Shown here one piece after another: positions 44,136 to 53,055 of a stretch of DNA of 64,000 nucleotides. Under the pieces are notes generated by a model. That model was not told the DNA's origin and did not search any database. It was given only the letters and a program-made list of their open reading frames with translations. Positions within the stretch are counted from its first letter, which is position 1. The number at the start of each line of letters is the position of its first letter. The translations under genes and the position numbers were made by a program. The stretch is from GCA-2401735 sp051252095 (GTDB lineage: Bacteria; Pseudomonadota; Gammaproteobacteria; Burkholderiales; Methylophilaceae), in contig JBPOFK010000003.1 in the NCBI GenBank assembly GCA_051252095.1, positions 108,623-172,622 on the forward strand, in the 5' to 3' direction.

Positions 44136-45173
44136 ATGATTGAAACCGAGCGTTTAATAGCTCCGGCCACAGAAAATAACCAAGAGGAAGTCATTGAGCG
44201 TGCGCTGCGCCCAAAGGTACTGGATGAGTATGTAGGGCAAGAAAAAGCCAGAAGCCAGCTTGAGATATTTATCAATGCTGCACGCGGTAGAAGCGAAGCA
44301 TTGGATCATGTTTTACTATTTGGTCCACCAGGCTTGGGTAAAACTACCCTTGCACACATCATTTCTCGTGAAATGGGCGTAAATCTACGTCAGACTTCAG
44401 GCCCAGTGCTTGAGCGTGCAGGAGATTTGGCAGCGCTACTCACTAATCTAGAACCAAATGATATTTTATTTATTGATGAGATTCATCGCTTGTCACCTGT
44501 TGTTGAGGAAATTTTATATCCAGCAATGGAAGACTATCGTTTAGATATTATGATAGGAGAAGGACCTGCTGCACGTTCAGTGAAGCTTGACTTGGTGCCA
44601 TTTACGTTAGTTGGAGCAACAACACGGGCTGGGATGCTGACCAACCCGCTAAGAGACCGCTTTGGGATTGTCTCCCGCTTAGAGTTTTATACGACAGAAG
44701 AGCTGGGCCGAATAGTCTCACGCAGTGCCAGATTGTTAGAGTTGGCAATGACAGCATCAGGCGCTACTGAAATCGCCAAACGGTCTAGAGGAACACCGCG
44801 CATTGCTAATCGCTTGCTACGCCGTGTTCGTGATTATGCGCAAGTCAAATCCAATGGGCAGGTTAGTGCGGAGATTGCAGATGCCGCATTACAGATGCTG
44901 GATGTCGACAAGCTTGGCTTTGATGTCATGGATAGAAAATTGTTGCAGGCAGTTTTGGAAAAATTTGGCGGTGGGCCTGTGGGACTAGATAACTTAGCCG
45001 CCGCTATTGGCGAAGAACGCGATACCATCGAAGATGTGTTAGAACCCTACCTGATTCAACAAGGCTACTTAATGCGGACACCGCGCGGGCGTGTGGCAAC
45101 AAGCCTAGCCTACCAGCATTTTGGGTTGACTGTACCGAAGGCATTAGAAACAGGAGAGCTATGGCAGCAGTGA
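44136..45173 (+). CDS. ruvB: Holliday junction helicase motor RuvB
   Basis: RuvB is the AAA+ motor for branch migration. It has 345 residues: Walker A GPPGLGKTTLAH, Walker B FIDEIHRL, sensor region LVGATTRAGMLTNPLRDRFG, and a winged-helix C-terminus (LIQQGYLMRTPRGRVAT). It lies downstream of the signalling cassette that splits it from ruvA and overlaps ybgC by 13 bases. Confidence 0.97.
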   Translation: MIETERLIAPATENNQEEVIERALRPKVLDEYVGQEKARSQLEIFINAARGRSEALDHVLLFGPPGLGKTTLAHIISREMGVNLRQTSGPVLERAGDLAALLTNLEPNDILFIDEIHRLSPVVEEILYPAMEDYRLDIMIGEGPAARSVKLDLVPFTLVGATTRAGMLTNPLRDRFGIVSRLEFYTTEELGRIVSRSARLLELAMTASGATEIAKRSRGTPRIANRLLRRVRDYAQVKSNGQVSAEIADAALQMLDVDKLGFDVMDRKLLQAVLEKFGGGPVGLDNLAAAIGEERDTIEDVLEPYLIQQGYLMRTPRGRVATSLAYQHFGLTVPKALETGELWQQ

Positions 45174-45580
45174 TGTCTGGTCAGCCGTTTAGCTGGCAGG
45201 TACGTGTTTACTACGAAGATACAGATAGTGGTGGTGTTGTTTACCACAGTAATTACCTAAATTTTATGGAGCGGGCGCGTACAGAATGGTTACGAGCGCT
45301 TGGATTTGAGCAAACTTTTTTAAGAGATGAATTAAGCGTCGTATTTGTTGTGCACAGCATGAACATCTCTTTTAAAAAGCCAGCAAAATTTAATGATTTG
45401 TTGGTTGTTTCCTGTGAAGTAGAAAAGATTGGTCATGGCAGTTTGGTGTTTAATCAAAAAATCACCATTAACAATCAACTTTTGGTAGAAGCAAAGGTCA
45501 AAATCGCCTGTGTCAACACCACAACTTTTAAACCCGCCGTTATCCCGCAGACAGTATTAATAAAAATGGAGTCAGTATGA
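45161..45580 (+). CDS. ybgC: Tol-Pal associated acyl-CoA thioesterase YbgC
   Basis: A hot-dog thioesterase, 139 residues, with the catalytic Asp/His region VYYEDTDSGGVVYHSNYLNF. YbgC acts on acyl-ACP or acyl-CoA and contacts phospholipid synthesis enzymes at the inner membrane. ATG at 45161 has GGAG about four bases upstream; ATG at 45173, overlapping the ruvB stop, is an alternative. It overlaps tolQ by 4 bases. Confidence 0.94.
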   Translation: MAAVMSGQPFSWQVRVYYEDTDSGGVVYHSNYLNFMERARTEWLRALGFEQTFLRDELSVVFVVHSMNISFKKPAKFNDLLVVSCEVEKIGHGSLVFNQKITINNQLLVEAKVKIACVNTTTFKPAVIPQTVLIKMESV

Positions 45581-46260
45581 GTGTAGCAAATGATATGTCT
45601 TTATTAACCCTAATTTCTGGGGCGAGTATTCCAGTACAGGTCGTTATGGCAATTTTGCTCATCACGTCTGTTTTTTCTTGGTGGTATATTTTTATTAAGC
45701 TATTTACAGTTAAAGCTGCTGAAAGCAACGCAGACAAATTTGAAAATGCATTTTGGTCTGGTGGCGATTTGAACAAGTTGTATGATGGATTATCAGCAGG
45801 CAAAAAAAGAGGCAAGTCTCAAGGGATGGCAAGTATATTTGAAGCTGGCTTTAAAGAGTTTGTGAGACATAAACAGAATGGAAATAATGACTCAAAGAGT
45901 GATGTCATGGAGGGTGCCCGTCGAGCGATGCGTGCTACCTATAACAGAGAGATGGATGATTTGGACGCGCACTTACCATTTTTAGCATCAGTTGGCTCGG
46001 TCAGTCCCTATATAGGCCTATTTGGCACAGTATGGGGCATTATGAATTCATTTCGGGGTTTATCGAATGTGGCACAAGCAACATTAAGTCAAGTTGCTCC
46101 AGGGATTGCGGAAGCACTGGTAGCCACAGCGATTGGCTTGTTTGCTGCGATTCCTGCTGTGATTGCCTACAATCGCTATGCATCTAGTGTGGATAGGCTT
46201 TCCGTGCGTTACGAGAGTTTTATTGAAGAGTTTACCAATATCCTGCAACGTCGCGCTTAA
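45577..46260 (+). CDS. tolQ: Tol-Pal system proton-channel protein TolQ
   Basis: TolQ is an inner-membrane MotA/ExbB-type subunit that uses the proton motive force for outer-membrane constriction. It has 227 residues with three membrane helices: one at about 16-38 and a pair near 130-150 and 165-190. The conserved SVGSVSPYIGLFGTVWGIMN is the hallmark. First of tolQRAB-pal. Confidence 0.96.
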   Translation: MSVANDMSLLTLISGASIPVQVVMAILLITSVFSWWYIFIKLFTVKAAESNADKFENAFWSGGDLNKLYDGLSAGKKRGKSQGMASIFEAGFKEFVRHKQNGNNDSKSDVMEGARRAMRATYNREMDDLDAHLPFLASVGSVSPYIGLFGTVWGIMNSFRGLSNVAQATLSQVAPGIAEALVATAIGLFAAIPAVIAYNRYASSVDRLSVRYESFIEEFTNILQRRA

Positions 46261-46299
46261 GCTTGCGAATAACGCGCAGTTAGACACAAGGAGTTTTAA

Positions 46300-46692
46300 A
46301 TGGCAAGAACACGTAAACGCCGCATGATGAACCAAATTAACGTTGTACCATATATTGATGTAACCTTGGTATTGCTAGTAATATTTATGGTCACTGCACC
46401 GATGACGAACCCTGGCGTTGTAGATTTACCTGCGGTAGGACAAACACTTAAGCAAACTGCTGCGCCATTAGTCATCACTGTGAGAAAAACTGGTGATGCA
46501 GAAATTGAAGGGATTACATTGCCACGTGATCAGCTTTTGTTTGAAGTCAAAAATCAACTAGAAAAAACACCTAGGCCTGTCGTAGTCGCGGCGGATGAGA
46601 AAACAGAATATGGAAAAGTAGTTACGATAATGGATTTATTGAAACAAGCTCAGGTAGAGAAGGTGGGGTTGCTGTTTAAACCAGCACCTTAA
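46300..46692 (+). CDS. tolR: Tol-Pal system protein TolR
   Basis: TolR is the ExbD/MotB-type partner of TolQ. It has 130 residues: a short cytoplasmic N-terminus (RRMMNQINVVPYIDVTLVLL) with the conserved Asp of the proton path inside the single membrane helix, and a periplasmic domain ending VEKVGLLFKP. Confidence 0.96.
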   Translation: MARTRKRRMMNQINVVPYIDVTLVLLVIFMVTAPMTNPGVVDLPAVGQTLKQTAAPLVITVRKTGDAEIEGITLPRDQLLFEVKNQLEKTPRPVVVAADEKTEYGKVVTIMDLLKQAQVEKVGLLFKPAP

Positions 46693-46695
46693 GTT

Positions 46696-47595
46696 ATGTT
46701 TAGAAAGCATGAGACATCATTTGCCTGGAAAGCGGGCTTGCTAGCAGTGCTTGTGCATGTGCTGCTGGTTGGTATATTGTTATTCTCGTTTCAATGGAAA
46801 GCAGCGCATACCGTTGTTAGTGTGAGTGATGTGATGCTCTGGGATAATTTACCCAGCAAAAGTCAATCATTACCAAAACCAGAACCTAAGATAGCGCCTA
46901 AACCAGAGCCTCCCAAACCATTGCCTGAGGTTAAAAAAGAACCAGAGCCAGAACAAATTAAGCCTGAACCAAAACCTGAACCGGTAAAGCCTGAGGTCGA
47001 TATCGCGCTTGAGAATAAAAAGAAAAAAGCCGAAGAAGAGAAGAAAAAGAAATTAGCCGAGGAAAAAAAGCTGGTAGAAGAGAAAAAGAAAGCTGAAGAA
47101 GAGAAGAAAAAGAAACTAGCAGAAGAGAAGAAACGCAAAGAACTAGAAAGGCAGAAGAAACTGGAGGCCATCAAAGAGGCCGCAAGAGAAGATGCTTTAG
47201 ATCCTAACAAAGATAAAAGAGCGCAAGAAGCACTTGAAGCATTGCAAAGGATGAACAACGAGGACCTGGGAGATGCAAATAAGGAAGCAGCTATGGCTGC
47301 CAGCCAAGGGATTGTCGATGAATATATTGCTAAAATACAAGCAAAGGTTAGAGGGCATGTCAACAAATCGCTATGTGCCGATGGTAACCCAGAGCCTAGT
47401 TTTAAAATTAGTCTATTACCAAATGGTGAGTTTAGTGGCAGCCCCACATTGGCAAAATCGAGTGGGAGTAAGGCTTGTGATGATGCGGTAGAACGCGCTA
47501 TTATTGCATCAGAACCGTTTCCGTTACCACAAGATTCAGATGCGTTGGCAAGATTTCGGAACTTAAATCTCAAATTTAAACCTAATGGTGATTAG
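46696..47595 (+). CDS. tolA: Tol-Pal system protein TolA
   Basis: TolA spans the periplasm from TolQR to Pal/TolB. In 299 residues: one membrane helix (about 11-34), a Pro-Glu-Lys stretch (KPEPKPEPVKPE), a long Lys/Glu/Ala alpha-helix with repeats such as KKAEEEKKKKLAEEKK, and a C-terminal TonB-like domain (about 205-299) with a Cys pair (CADGN and KACDDAV). Its start is 4 bases after tolR. Confidence 0.94.
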   Translation: MFRKHETSFAWKAGLLAVLVHVLLVGILLFSFQWKAAHTVVSVSDVMLWDNLPSKSQSLPKPEPKIAPKPEPPKPLPEVKKEPEPEQIKPEPKPEPVKPEVDIALENKKKKAEEEKKKKLAEEKKLVEEKKKAEEEKKKKLAEEKKRKELERQKKLEAIKEAAREDALDPNKDKRAQEALEALQRMNNEDLGDANKEAAMAASQGIVDEYIAKIQAKVRGHVNKSLCADGNPEPSFKISLLPNGEFSGSPTLAKSSGSKACDDAVERAIIASEPFPLPQDSDALARFRNLNLKFKPNGD

Positions 47596-47692
47596 TTTAA
47601 ATTATACAGATGTAACAATTTGTAATTACACTAGCGTTGGCTATTCTTTTCAGTACAATAACTTTGGATTTTTATACTTGTATTAACAATTT

Positions 47693-48967
47693 ATGAACAT
47701 AATAAAATTAGTGGTTTTCTTAGCTATTAGCGGCTTCTCGCTATTAGCAAATGCGGATTTAGATATTGAAATAACGGGCGGTGGCGCACAACAGATTCCA
47801 ATTGCAGCCGTTCCTTTTGGTAATACAAGTACACTAAAAGAAGACATGGCAGGCATTATCGGTGATGACCTCAAGCGAAGTGGCTTGTTTAGGCCATTAG
47901 AGACGCGAGGAATGTCATCTAGGCCTGTCAATGCCTCTGAGATTAAATATGCCGAGTGGACAGCTTTGCAAGCGCAGGCGGTTGTAGTCGGCAACGTGAC
48001 CCCAATTGCTGGTGGGCGCCTAAAAGTAAACTTTCAACTGGTTGATGTCCTGAAGCAAACTAAGTTAGCCGATATGGATTTTCAGTTATCGCCTAAGCAT
48101 GCCCGTATGACCGCGCACAAAATTGCTGATGTCGTATATGAAAAGTTAACAGGTCACCCAGGCGCTTTTGCAAGCAGAATTGCCTATGTCACAAAACAAG
48201 GTGCAAGACACTTCCTGTATGTAGCAGATGCGGATGGTTTTAATCCACAACCATTGGTAAACTCCAGCGAACCTGTCATTTCACCAGCGTGGTCGCCAGA
48301 TGGTACGCAGATGGCCTATGTTTCATTTGAAAAGAAAAAGCCAATTGTTTTTGTACATACGCTAACAACTGGCAAGCGTAGAGTGCTTGCCAATTACAAA
48401 GGTAATAACAGTGCGCCAGCATGGTCGCCAGATGGCAAGAAGTTGGCAGTCGTTTTGACTTATGCTGCTAACTCGCAAATTTATACCATCAATGCAGATG
48501 GCAGTGGTTTAAAAAGAATTACCAATAGCCGTGGTATTGATACAGAACCTGCTTTTTCTCCAGACGGTAAATGGATTTACTTTACTTCAGATAGAGGCGG
48601 TAGCCCGCAAATCTACAAAGTGTCCGTTAATGGCGGCGGTGCGAGCCGCGTCACTTTTGAGGGTGCATACAACGTAAGTCCTGATTTCTCTCCAGATGGT
48701 AAATCATTAGTCTACATTCGTAATGATAGTGGTCGCTTCAAGGTGGCTTCGCAAGATTTGGTTTCAGGTCAGGTGCAAATATTGAGTGCGGGAGGCTTGG
48801 ATGAATCGCCCAGTTTTGCACCAAATGGGCGTATGATTCTCTATGCGACGAAAAGAGGATCCCGAGGCTCTTTGGCAGCAGTGTCATTTGATGGTAAAGT
48901 ACGACAAAGTCTCAGCGAAGCGCGAGGTGATGTTCGTGAGCCAGCTTGGGGGCCGATGTTAGAATAA
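47693..48967 (+). CDS. tolB: Tol-Pal system beta-propeller TolB
   Basis: TolB is a periplasmic protein that binds Pal and TolA. In 424 residues: a signal peptide ending NA, an N-terminal domain (VPFGNTSTLKEDMAGIIGDD), and a six-bladed propeller with repeated SPDG motifs (AWSPDGTQMAYVS, AWSPDGKKLAVV, AFSPDGKWIYFTS, DFSPDGKSLVYI). A 97-base gap after tolA holds no clear promoter. Confidence 0.97.
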   Translation: MNIIKLVVFLAISGFSLLANADLDIEITGGGAQQIPIAAVPFGNTSTLKEDMAGIIGDDLKRSGLFRPLETRGMSSRPVNASEIKYAEWTALQAQAVVVGNVTPIAGGRLKVNFQLVDVLKQTKLADMDFQLSPKHARMTAHKIADVVYEKLTGHPGAFASRIAYVTKQGARHFLYVADADGFNPQPLVNSSEPVISPAWSPDGTQMAYVSFEKKKPIVFVHTLTTGKRRVLANYKGNNSAPAWSPDGKKLAVVLTYAANSQIYTINADGSGLKRITNSRGIDTEPAFSPDGKWIYFTSDRGGSPQIYKVSVNGGGASRVTFEGAYNVSPDFSPDGKSLVYIRNDSGRFKVASQDLVSGQVQILSAGGLDESPSFAPNGRMILYATKRGSRGSLAAVSFDGKVRQSLSEARGDVREPAWGPMLE

Positions 48968-49034
48968 CGAATATATTTTAATTAAAGTAGTAGCTATAAA
49001 TTTATACAACTCATTCCGAAAAAAGGAGAAATGC

Positions 49035-49589
49035 ATGACAAACCAAACAACAATCCGCTCTAAACTATTGATTGCGGCAGCAATCTCAGTATTTTTAGTT
49101 GGCTGTAAAAGCACGCCGATGAAAGATGGCGCTTCAGTAGAAGATAAAAGTGCTGGCGCAGACACATCAGATAGCTCTGATGTTAAAGGTGCTGTAATTG
49201 ATAGTTCAAGCGCTGATGGCAGTATGAATGAACTGAATGATCCAAATAGCATTTTATCAAAACGTAACATTTATTTTGATTTTGATAGCGATGCTATTCG
49301 TGCAGAATTCCGTCCAAACATCGAAGCGCATGCTAAATATTTACAAGCACATAGCGATGCAAAAGTGAAGTTAGAAGGTAATGCTGATGAGCGTGGTACT
49401 CGTGAGTACAACGTATCGTTAGGTCAACGTCGCTCAGTATCAGTAAAAAAAGCGCTTAACTTATTGGGTGTATCTGATAGTCAAATCGAAACTGTTAGTT
49501 ATGGTGAAGAAAATGCAAACCCTAACTGCAGTGATGAAAGCTGTTACCAACAAGATCGTCGTGTGGAAATCGTTTATCCAAACGAGTAA
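49035..49589 (+). CDS. pal: Peptidoglycan-associated lipoprotein Pal
   Basis: Pal ties the outer membrane to peptidoglycan. It has 184 residues: a lipoprotein signal with FLVGC (lipidated Cys near residue 24), a Ser/Asp-rich linker, and the OmpA-like domain (IYFDFDSDAIRAEF, then LEGNADERGTREYNVSLGQR). AAAAGGAG lies seven bases before the ATG. Confidence 0.97.
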   Translation: MTNQTTIRSKLLIAAAISVFLVGCKSTPMKDGASVEDKSAGADTSDSSDVKGAVIDSSSADGSMNELNDPNSILSKRNIYFDFDSDAIRAEFRPNIEAHAKYLQAHSDAKVKLEGNADERGTREYNVSLGQRRSVSVKKALNLLGVSDSQIETVSYGEENANPNCSDESCYQQDRRVEIVYPNE

Positions 49590-49592
49590 AGC

Positions 49593-50390
49593 ATGAGTAT
49601 TTTGCAAAAAAGCTTATTTATAGGCTTAGGTCTTTTTACACTGACGTCAAATGCAGCACTTTTTGATGATACTGAAGCGCGAAAGAAAATTTTAGATTTA
49701 GAAACGAAAGTGCAAGCTAAGTATGATGCACAAGCGGTCGAAATCGAAGAGTTAAAAAAGCGCGTATCAATACAGAGTCAAGGATTGCTGGATATGCAAA
49801 GCGAGATTGAGCTGTTGAAACAAGAAACAGCTCAATTGAGAGGCAGTTTAGAAGTTGCGAACCATGCTTTGGAAACTGCGGAGCAGCGTCAAAAAGATTT
49901 GTATGCAGATACAGATGCACGGATACGACAATTAGAAGGTGGTGCCACGCCTGATCAATCAGGTGAGGCATCAGTTTCTGGTGAGCTATCAGAACCGATT
50001 GATGAAACGGAAGAGGTGAAGGCTTATAAGGTGGCCTATGCTTATAGCCAAGAAGCAAAGCATCTAGAGGCATTTGAAGCTTTTGATACTTTCGTCAAAC
50101 AATATCCTGATAGTAAGCTAACGCCTGATGCTTTATATGGCCTTGGTTACTCGCAGTTTGCATTAAAAAACTATAAGTCTTCTATTGCAAGTCAGAATAA
50201 ATTAATTACTAATTTTCCTGATAACCCCAAGGTGCCGAATGCCATGTATAGCATTGCAAACAGTCATATTCAGCTTGGACAAGTAACTGAAGCCAAAAAA
50301 ATGCTGAGTGAGTTAATTGCTAAGTATCCCAATGCGGATGTCATTCCTAATGCCAAGCGGCGTTTAAAAGTATTGGAAACAATTAAATAA
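49593..50390 (+). CDS. cpoB: Cell division coordinator CpoB (YbgF)
   Basis: CpoB is a periplasmic protein that links Tol-Pal action with PBP1B during division. It has 265 residues: a signal peptide ending NA, a trimerising coiled coil (about 30-110), a Gly/Ser linker, and TPR repeats (AYSQEAKHLEAFEAFDTFVK, then LTPDALYGLGYSQFALKNYK, VPNAMYSIANSHIQLGQ). Three bases after pal; the standard last gene of the cluster. Confidence 0.94.
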   Translation: MSILQKSLFIGLGLFTLTSNAALFDDTEARKKILDLETKVQAKYDAQAVEIEELKKRVSIQSQGLLDMQSEIELLKQETAQLRGSLEVANHALETAEQRQKDLYADTDARIRQLEGGATPDQSGEASVSGELSEPIDETEEVKAYKVAYAYSQEAKHLEAFEAFDTFVKQYPDSKLTPDALYGLGYSQFALKNYKSSIASQNKLITNFPDNPKVPNAMYSIANSHIQLGQVTEAKKMLSELIAKYPNADVIPNAKRRLKVLETIK

Positions 50391-50415
50391 TAGGCTGTAA
50401 TTTTGCTTTAAAATG

Positions 50416-50442
50416 ACGCCAACTTAACCGTTGGCGTTTTTT
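50416..50442 (+). terminator. Terminator after the tol-pal-cpoB genes
   Basis: An 8-bp stem ACGCCAAC / GTTGGCGT with a 6-base TTAACC loop and a T-run, 26 bases after cpoB and 20 bases before queE. Confidence 0.9.
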
Positions 50443-50461
50443 ATTGTATGGTACACATTAA

Positions 50462-51100
50462 ATGGCACTAAAAATATACGAAACTTTTTATTCATTGCAG
50501 GGCGAAAGCTCACGTGTCGGCTTGCCTACAGTATTTGTACGCCTGACTGGATGCCCGATGCGCTGTAATTATTGCGATACAGCTTATGCATTTTCTGGCG
50601 GCCAAAACATGGCATTAGAAGATATTATGACTAAAGTGCGAGCCTATGGGGCGAAGTACGTAACGGTGACTGGTGGAGAACCGCTGGCTCAAAAAGAGTG
50701 CCACAATCTACTAAAAATGCTATGTGATGCTGGTTATAGTGTTTCATTGGAAACAGGCGGTGGTATTGATATTGCTATGGTTGATAAGCGTGTTTCGGTT
50801 ATTTTAGATATTAAAACACCAGGCTCCAATGAAGAAAAAAATATGAAATGGGAAAATTTAGCGCATTTGCAAGCTAAGGATGAAATAAAGTTTGTTTTGT
50901 GCGGACGCATTGATTATGACTGGGCTAAAGAAAAAATTACAGAGTTTAGCTTGGAAGAAAAATGCCCGATTGTTTTTTCTCCAAGCTACAGTGAGCTAAG
51001 CCCAGCTGATTTGGCGGCGTGGGTATTGGCTGATCAACTTTCCGTTCGTGTGCAAGTTCAGTTACACAAAATTTTATGGGGCGAAAAAGCGGGTGTTTAA
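50462..51100 (+). CDS. queE: 7-carboxy-7-deazaguanine synthase
   Basis: QueE is a radical SAM enzyme in queuosine/preQ0 synthesis that makes 7-carboxy-7-deazaguanine from carboxy-tetrahydropterin. It has 212 residues. The cluster motif is in RLTGCPMRCNYCDTAYAFSG, and VTVTGGEPLAQ is the SAM-binding GGE region. It lies beyond the tol-pal terminator and before queC, a frequent context. Confidence 0.96.
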   Translation: MALKIYETFYSLQGESSRVGLPTVFVRLTGCPMRCNYCDTAYAFSGGQNMALEDIMTKVRAYGAKYVTVTGGEPLAQKECHNLLKMLCDAGYSVSLETGGGIDIAMVDKRVSVILDIKTPGSNEEKNMKWENLAHLQAKDEIKFVLCGRIDYDWAKEKITEFSLEEKCPIVFSPSYSELSPADLAAWVLADQLSVRVQVQLHKILWGEKAGV

Positions 51101-51118
51101 TTTACTGATAACAAATAA

Positions 51119-51802
51119 ATGATGATGATGAAAAAAAAAGCAGTAGTACTTCTTTCTGGGGGCTTGGATTCTGCAACATGTCTAGCCATCGCTCGGTCGG
51201 CAGGGTTTGATAGTTATTGTCTGAGTTTAGATTATCATCAGCGGCATATTGCTGAACTAGTAGCTGCAAAAAATATTGCAAGCAGCTTAGGGGCGAAGAT
51301 GCATAAAACAGTACAATTAGATTTGAGCTTGTTTGGTGGATCAGCATTGACGGATAGCCAGATAGCTGTGCCAGAGCAAGCATCAGAAGGCATTCCAGTT
51401 ACCTATGTTCCTGCAAGAAACACCATTATGCTATCGTTGAGCTTGGCTTGGGCAGAGGTGATTGGCGCGCAAGATATTTTTATTGGTGTGAATGCATTGG
51501 ATTATTCTGGATATCCTGATTGCCGGGGCGAATATGTTAAGGCTTTTCAGGAAATGGCTAATTTAGCGACAAAAGCAGCGGTAGAAGGCCAAACAATTAC
51601 AATACATGCGCCATTAATTGATATGACAAAAGCAGAAATTATTGCGAAAGGCACATTGCTGGGTGTGGATTACAGCAAAACGGTTTCTTGCTATCAAGCA
51701 AATCACCAAGGCCAAGCTTGCGGCGTGTGCGATTCATGCCGCTTAAGAAAAGAAGGTTTTGCAAAGGCTGGCGTCGAGGATCCAACTTTCTATGTTAAAT
51801 GA
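51119..51802 (+). CDS. queC: 7-cyano-7-deazaguanine synthase
   Basis: QueC turns 7-carboxy-7-deazaguanine into preQ0 with ATP and ammonia. It has up to 227 residues. The PP-loop LSGGLDSATCLAIAR and the C-terminal zinc ligands (SCYQANHQGQACGVCDSCR) are clear. The gene begins with four in-frame ATG codons in a row (51119-51130), with no ribosome site; the true start is one of these. Confidence 0.96.
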   Translation: MMMMKKKAVVLLSGGLDSATCLAIARSAGFDSYCLSLDYHQRHIAELVAAKNIASSLGAKMHKTVQLDLSLFGGSALTDSQIAVPEQASEGIPVTYVPARNTIMLSLSLAWAEVIGAQDIFIGVNALDYSGYPDCRGEYVKAFQEMANLATKAAVEGQTITIHAPLIDMTKAEIIAKGTLLGVDYSKTVSCYQANHQGQACGVCDSCRLRKEGFAKAGVEDPTFYVK

Positions 51803-51852
51803 GTTAGGTTGTTATAATACATCAATGCTTACAAACAACATTGGCAAACTCC

Positions 51853-52488
51853 ATGGGTAATATCCCTATTAATGAATTTGAACATGACCTAAAAAGAAGA
51901 ATAAGTGTTTTAGAACAAGGGCTTAGTCAGCTTGGGCAAGGCATTATTTTGCTATCGAAGCTGGGTCATGTTTTATTTGTTACTGATGTTGCAAGTGAAA
52001 TGTTGCAACAGCATGATGGCTTGGCTATTGTTGGTGGTTTGTTGGTGGGTCTTCTACCGCAAGATGATGAGCGCTTGCAGCATATGAAGTCGGTTGCATT
52101 AAAAGAGGCCGCACAAGCGCAAACTTATAAAAGTTTTTATATCCATCGTAGTAACCAAAAGAAACCTTACCTGTTATTAATTAGCAAGATGGGATTAGGC
52201 AGCACTTTAGATGAGAGTGGTGAGGCAATTTTGATTATCATCAAGGATACGCATGCTAATGCAGCCTATTGGCAAGGCAGGCTAAAGCGTATTTTTGGAC
52301 TCACAAAGCGAGAAGCAGACTTTGTTGTACTACTCACAGAGGGCAGAAATATTAAAGAAATTAGTATTGTCATGGGAATTGCAGAGGACACGGCAAGGCA
52401 GTATCTTAAAAATTGTTTTAAAAAAATGGAAGTTAATAAACAGCACGAACTTGTGTGTTTGGCACTAGATAGCGTAAGAAAAAGATAA
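51853..52488 (+). CDS. LuxR-type (GerE HTH) transcription regulator
   Basis: An orphan regulator of about 211 residues. The N-terminal two-thirds look PAS-like (QGIILLSKLGHVLFVTDVAS, and a later GEAILIIIKDTH); the C-terminal part is a LuxR helix-turn-helix (LTKREADFVVLLTEGRNIKE, then MGIAEDTARQYLKNCFKKM). There is no response-regulator phospho-site and no autoinducer-domain signature, so the signal is unknown. The start is uncertain: ATG at 51853 or TTG at 51841, neither with a ribosome site. It stands between queC and the rpsP operon. Confidence 0.82.
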   Translation: MGNIPINEFEHDLKRRISVLEQGLSQLGQGIILLSKLGHVLFVTDVASEMLQQHDGLAIVGGLLVGLLPQDDERLQHMKSVALKEAAQAQTYKSFYIHRSNQKKPYLLLISKMGLGSTLDESGEAILIIIKDTHANAAYWQGRLKRIFGLTKREADFVVLLTEGRNIKEISIVMGIAEDTARQYLKNCFKKMEVNKQHELVCLALDSVRKR

Positions 52489-52506
52489 TTTGGCGCATAG
52501 TTTTCT

Positions 52507-52535
52507 TTGCTATCTATAATAAAATAACGTATAAT
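52507..52535 (+). promoter_or_regulatory. Sigma-70 promoter of rpsP-rimM-trmD-rplS
   Basis: TTGCTA (52507-52512), 17-base spacer, TATAAT (52530-52535): a near-consensus promoter 41 bases before rpsP. A GC-rich CCGCGCC discriminator follows the -10, as seen at stringently controlled ribosomal promoters. Confidence 0.8.
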
Positions 52536-52576
52536 CCGCGCCTTTCTGCAGAAAATTAATTTATAAGAGAATATAT

Positions 52577-53038
52577 ATGGTTGTTATTCGTTTATCACGT
52601 GGCGGTTCAAAAAAGACCCCGTTTTTCAATTTAGTTGTGGCTGATTCACGTAATCGTCGCGATGGTCGCTTTATCGAGCGTGTAGGTTTTTACAATCCTT
52701 CGGCTAGTGGTCAAGCGGAAGCATTACGCGTCGATCATGAGCGTGTTAATTACTGGACTGGTGTTGGTGCTCAACTTTCAGATACGGTGAAACGTTTAGT
52801 TAAGCTGCACGCAACCGGCCCTGAAGGCATGGCAAAAGCTAAAGCTAAAGATGAGGCGAAAGCTGAAGCAGCAAAAGCTAAAATCGCGGCAGCAGAGGCG
52901 GCCAAAGTAAAAGCAGCAGCAGAAGCTGCCGAAGCGGAAGCTAAGGCTGAGGCAGAAGCGAAAGCAGCTGAAGAAAAAGCAGCGGCAGAAGCTGAGACGC
53001 CAGCAGAAGATTCTGCTGAAACACCTGCATCTGAATAA
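52577..53038 (+). CDS. rpsP: Ribosomal protein S16 with long Ala/Glu/Lys tail
   Basis: S16 binds 16S rRNA early in 30S assembly. The first ~83 residues are a normal S16 (MVVIRLSRGGSKKTPFFNLV, RFIERVGFYNP, AQLSDTVKRLVKLH). Residues 84-153 form a low-complexity tail of Ala, Lys and Glu ending in TPAEDSAETPASE, likely a charged helix then a disordered end. S16 is usually 80-100 residues, so the tail nearly doubles it. It is in frame, without a frameshift, and rimM follows after a short gap. Confidence 0.95.
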   Translation: MVVIRLSRGGSKKTPFFNLVVADSRNRRDGRFIERVGFYNPSASGQAEALRVDHERVNYWTGVGAQLSDTVKRLVKLHATGPEGMAKAKAKDEAKAEAAKAKIAAAEAAKVKAAAEAAEAEAKAEAEAKAAEEKAAAEAETPAEDSAETPASE

Positions 53039-53055
53039 GGTTTGAACCGTTTTCT

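Noticed and set aside
46863..47573. A 236-residue open frame on the minus strand opposite tolA
   Set aside because: Ser/Phe-rich translation is the mirror of the Lys/Glu-rich tolA helix; tolA is clear on the plus strand in a conserved operon.
53040..53055. Frameshift joining rpsP to another gene to explain the long tail
   Set aside because: The tail runs in frame to a normal stop, followed by rimM with its own start; no remnant gene is visible.
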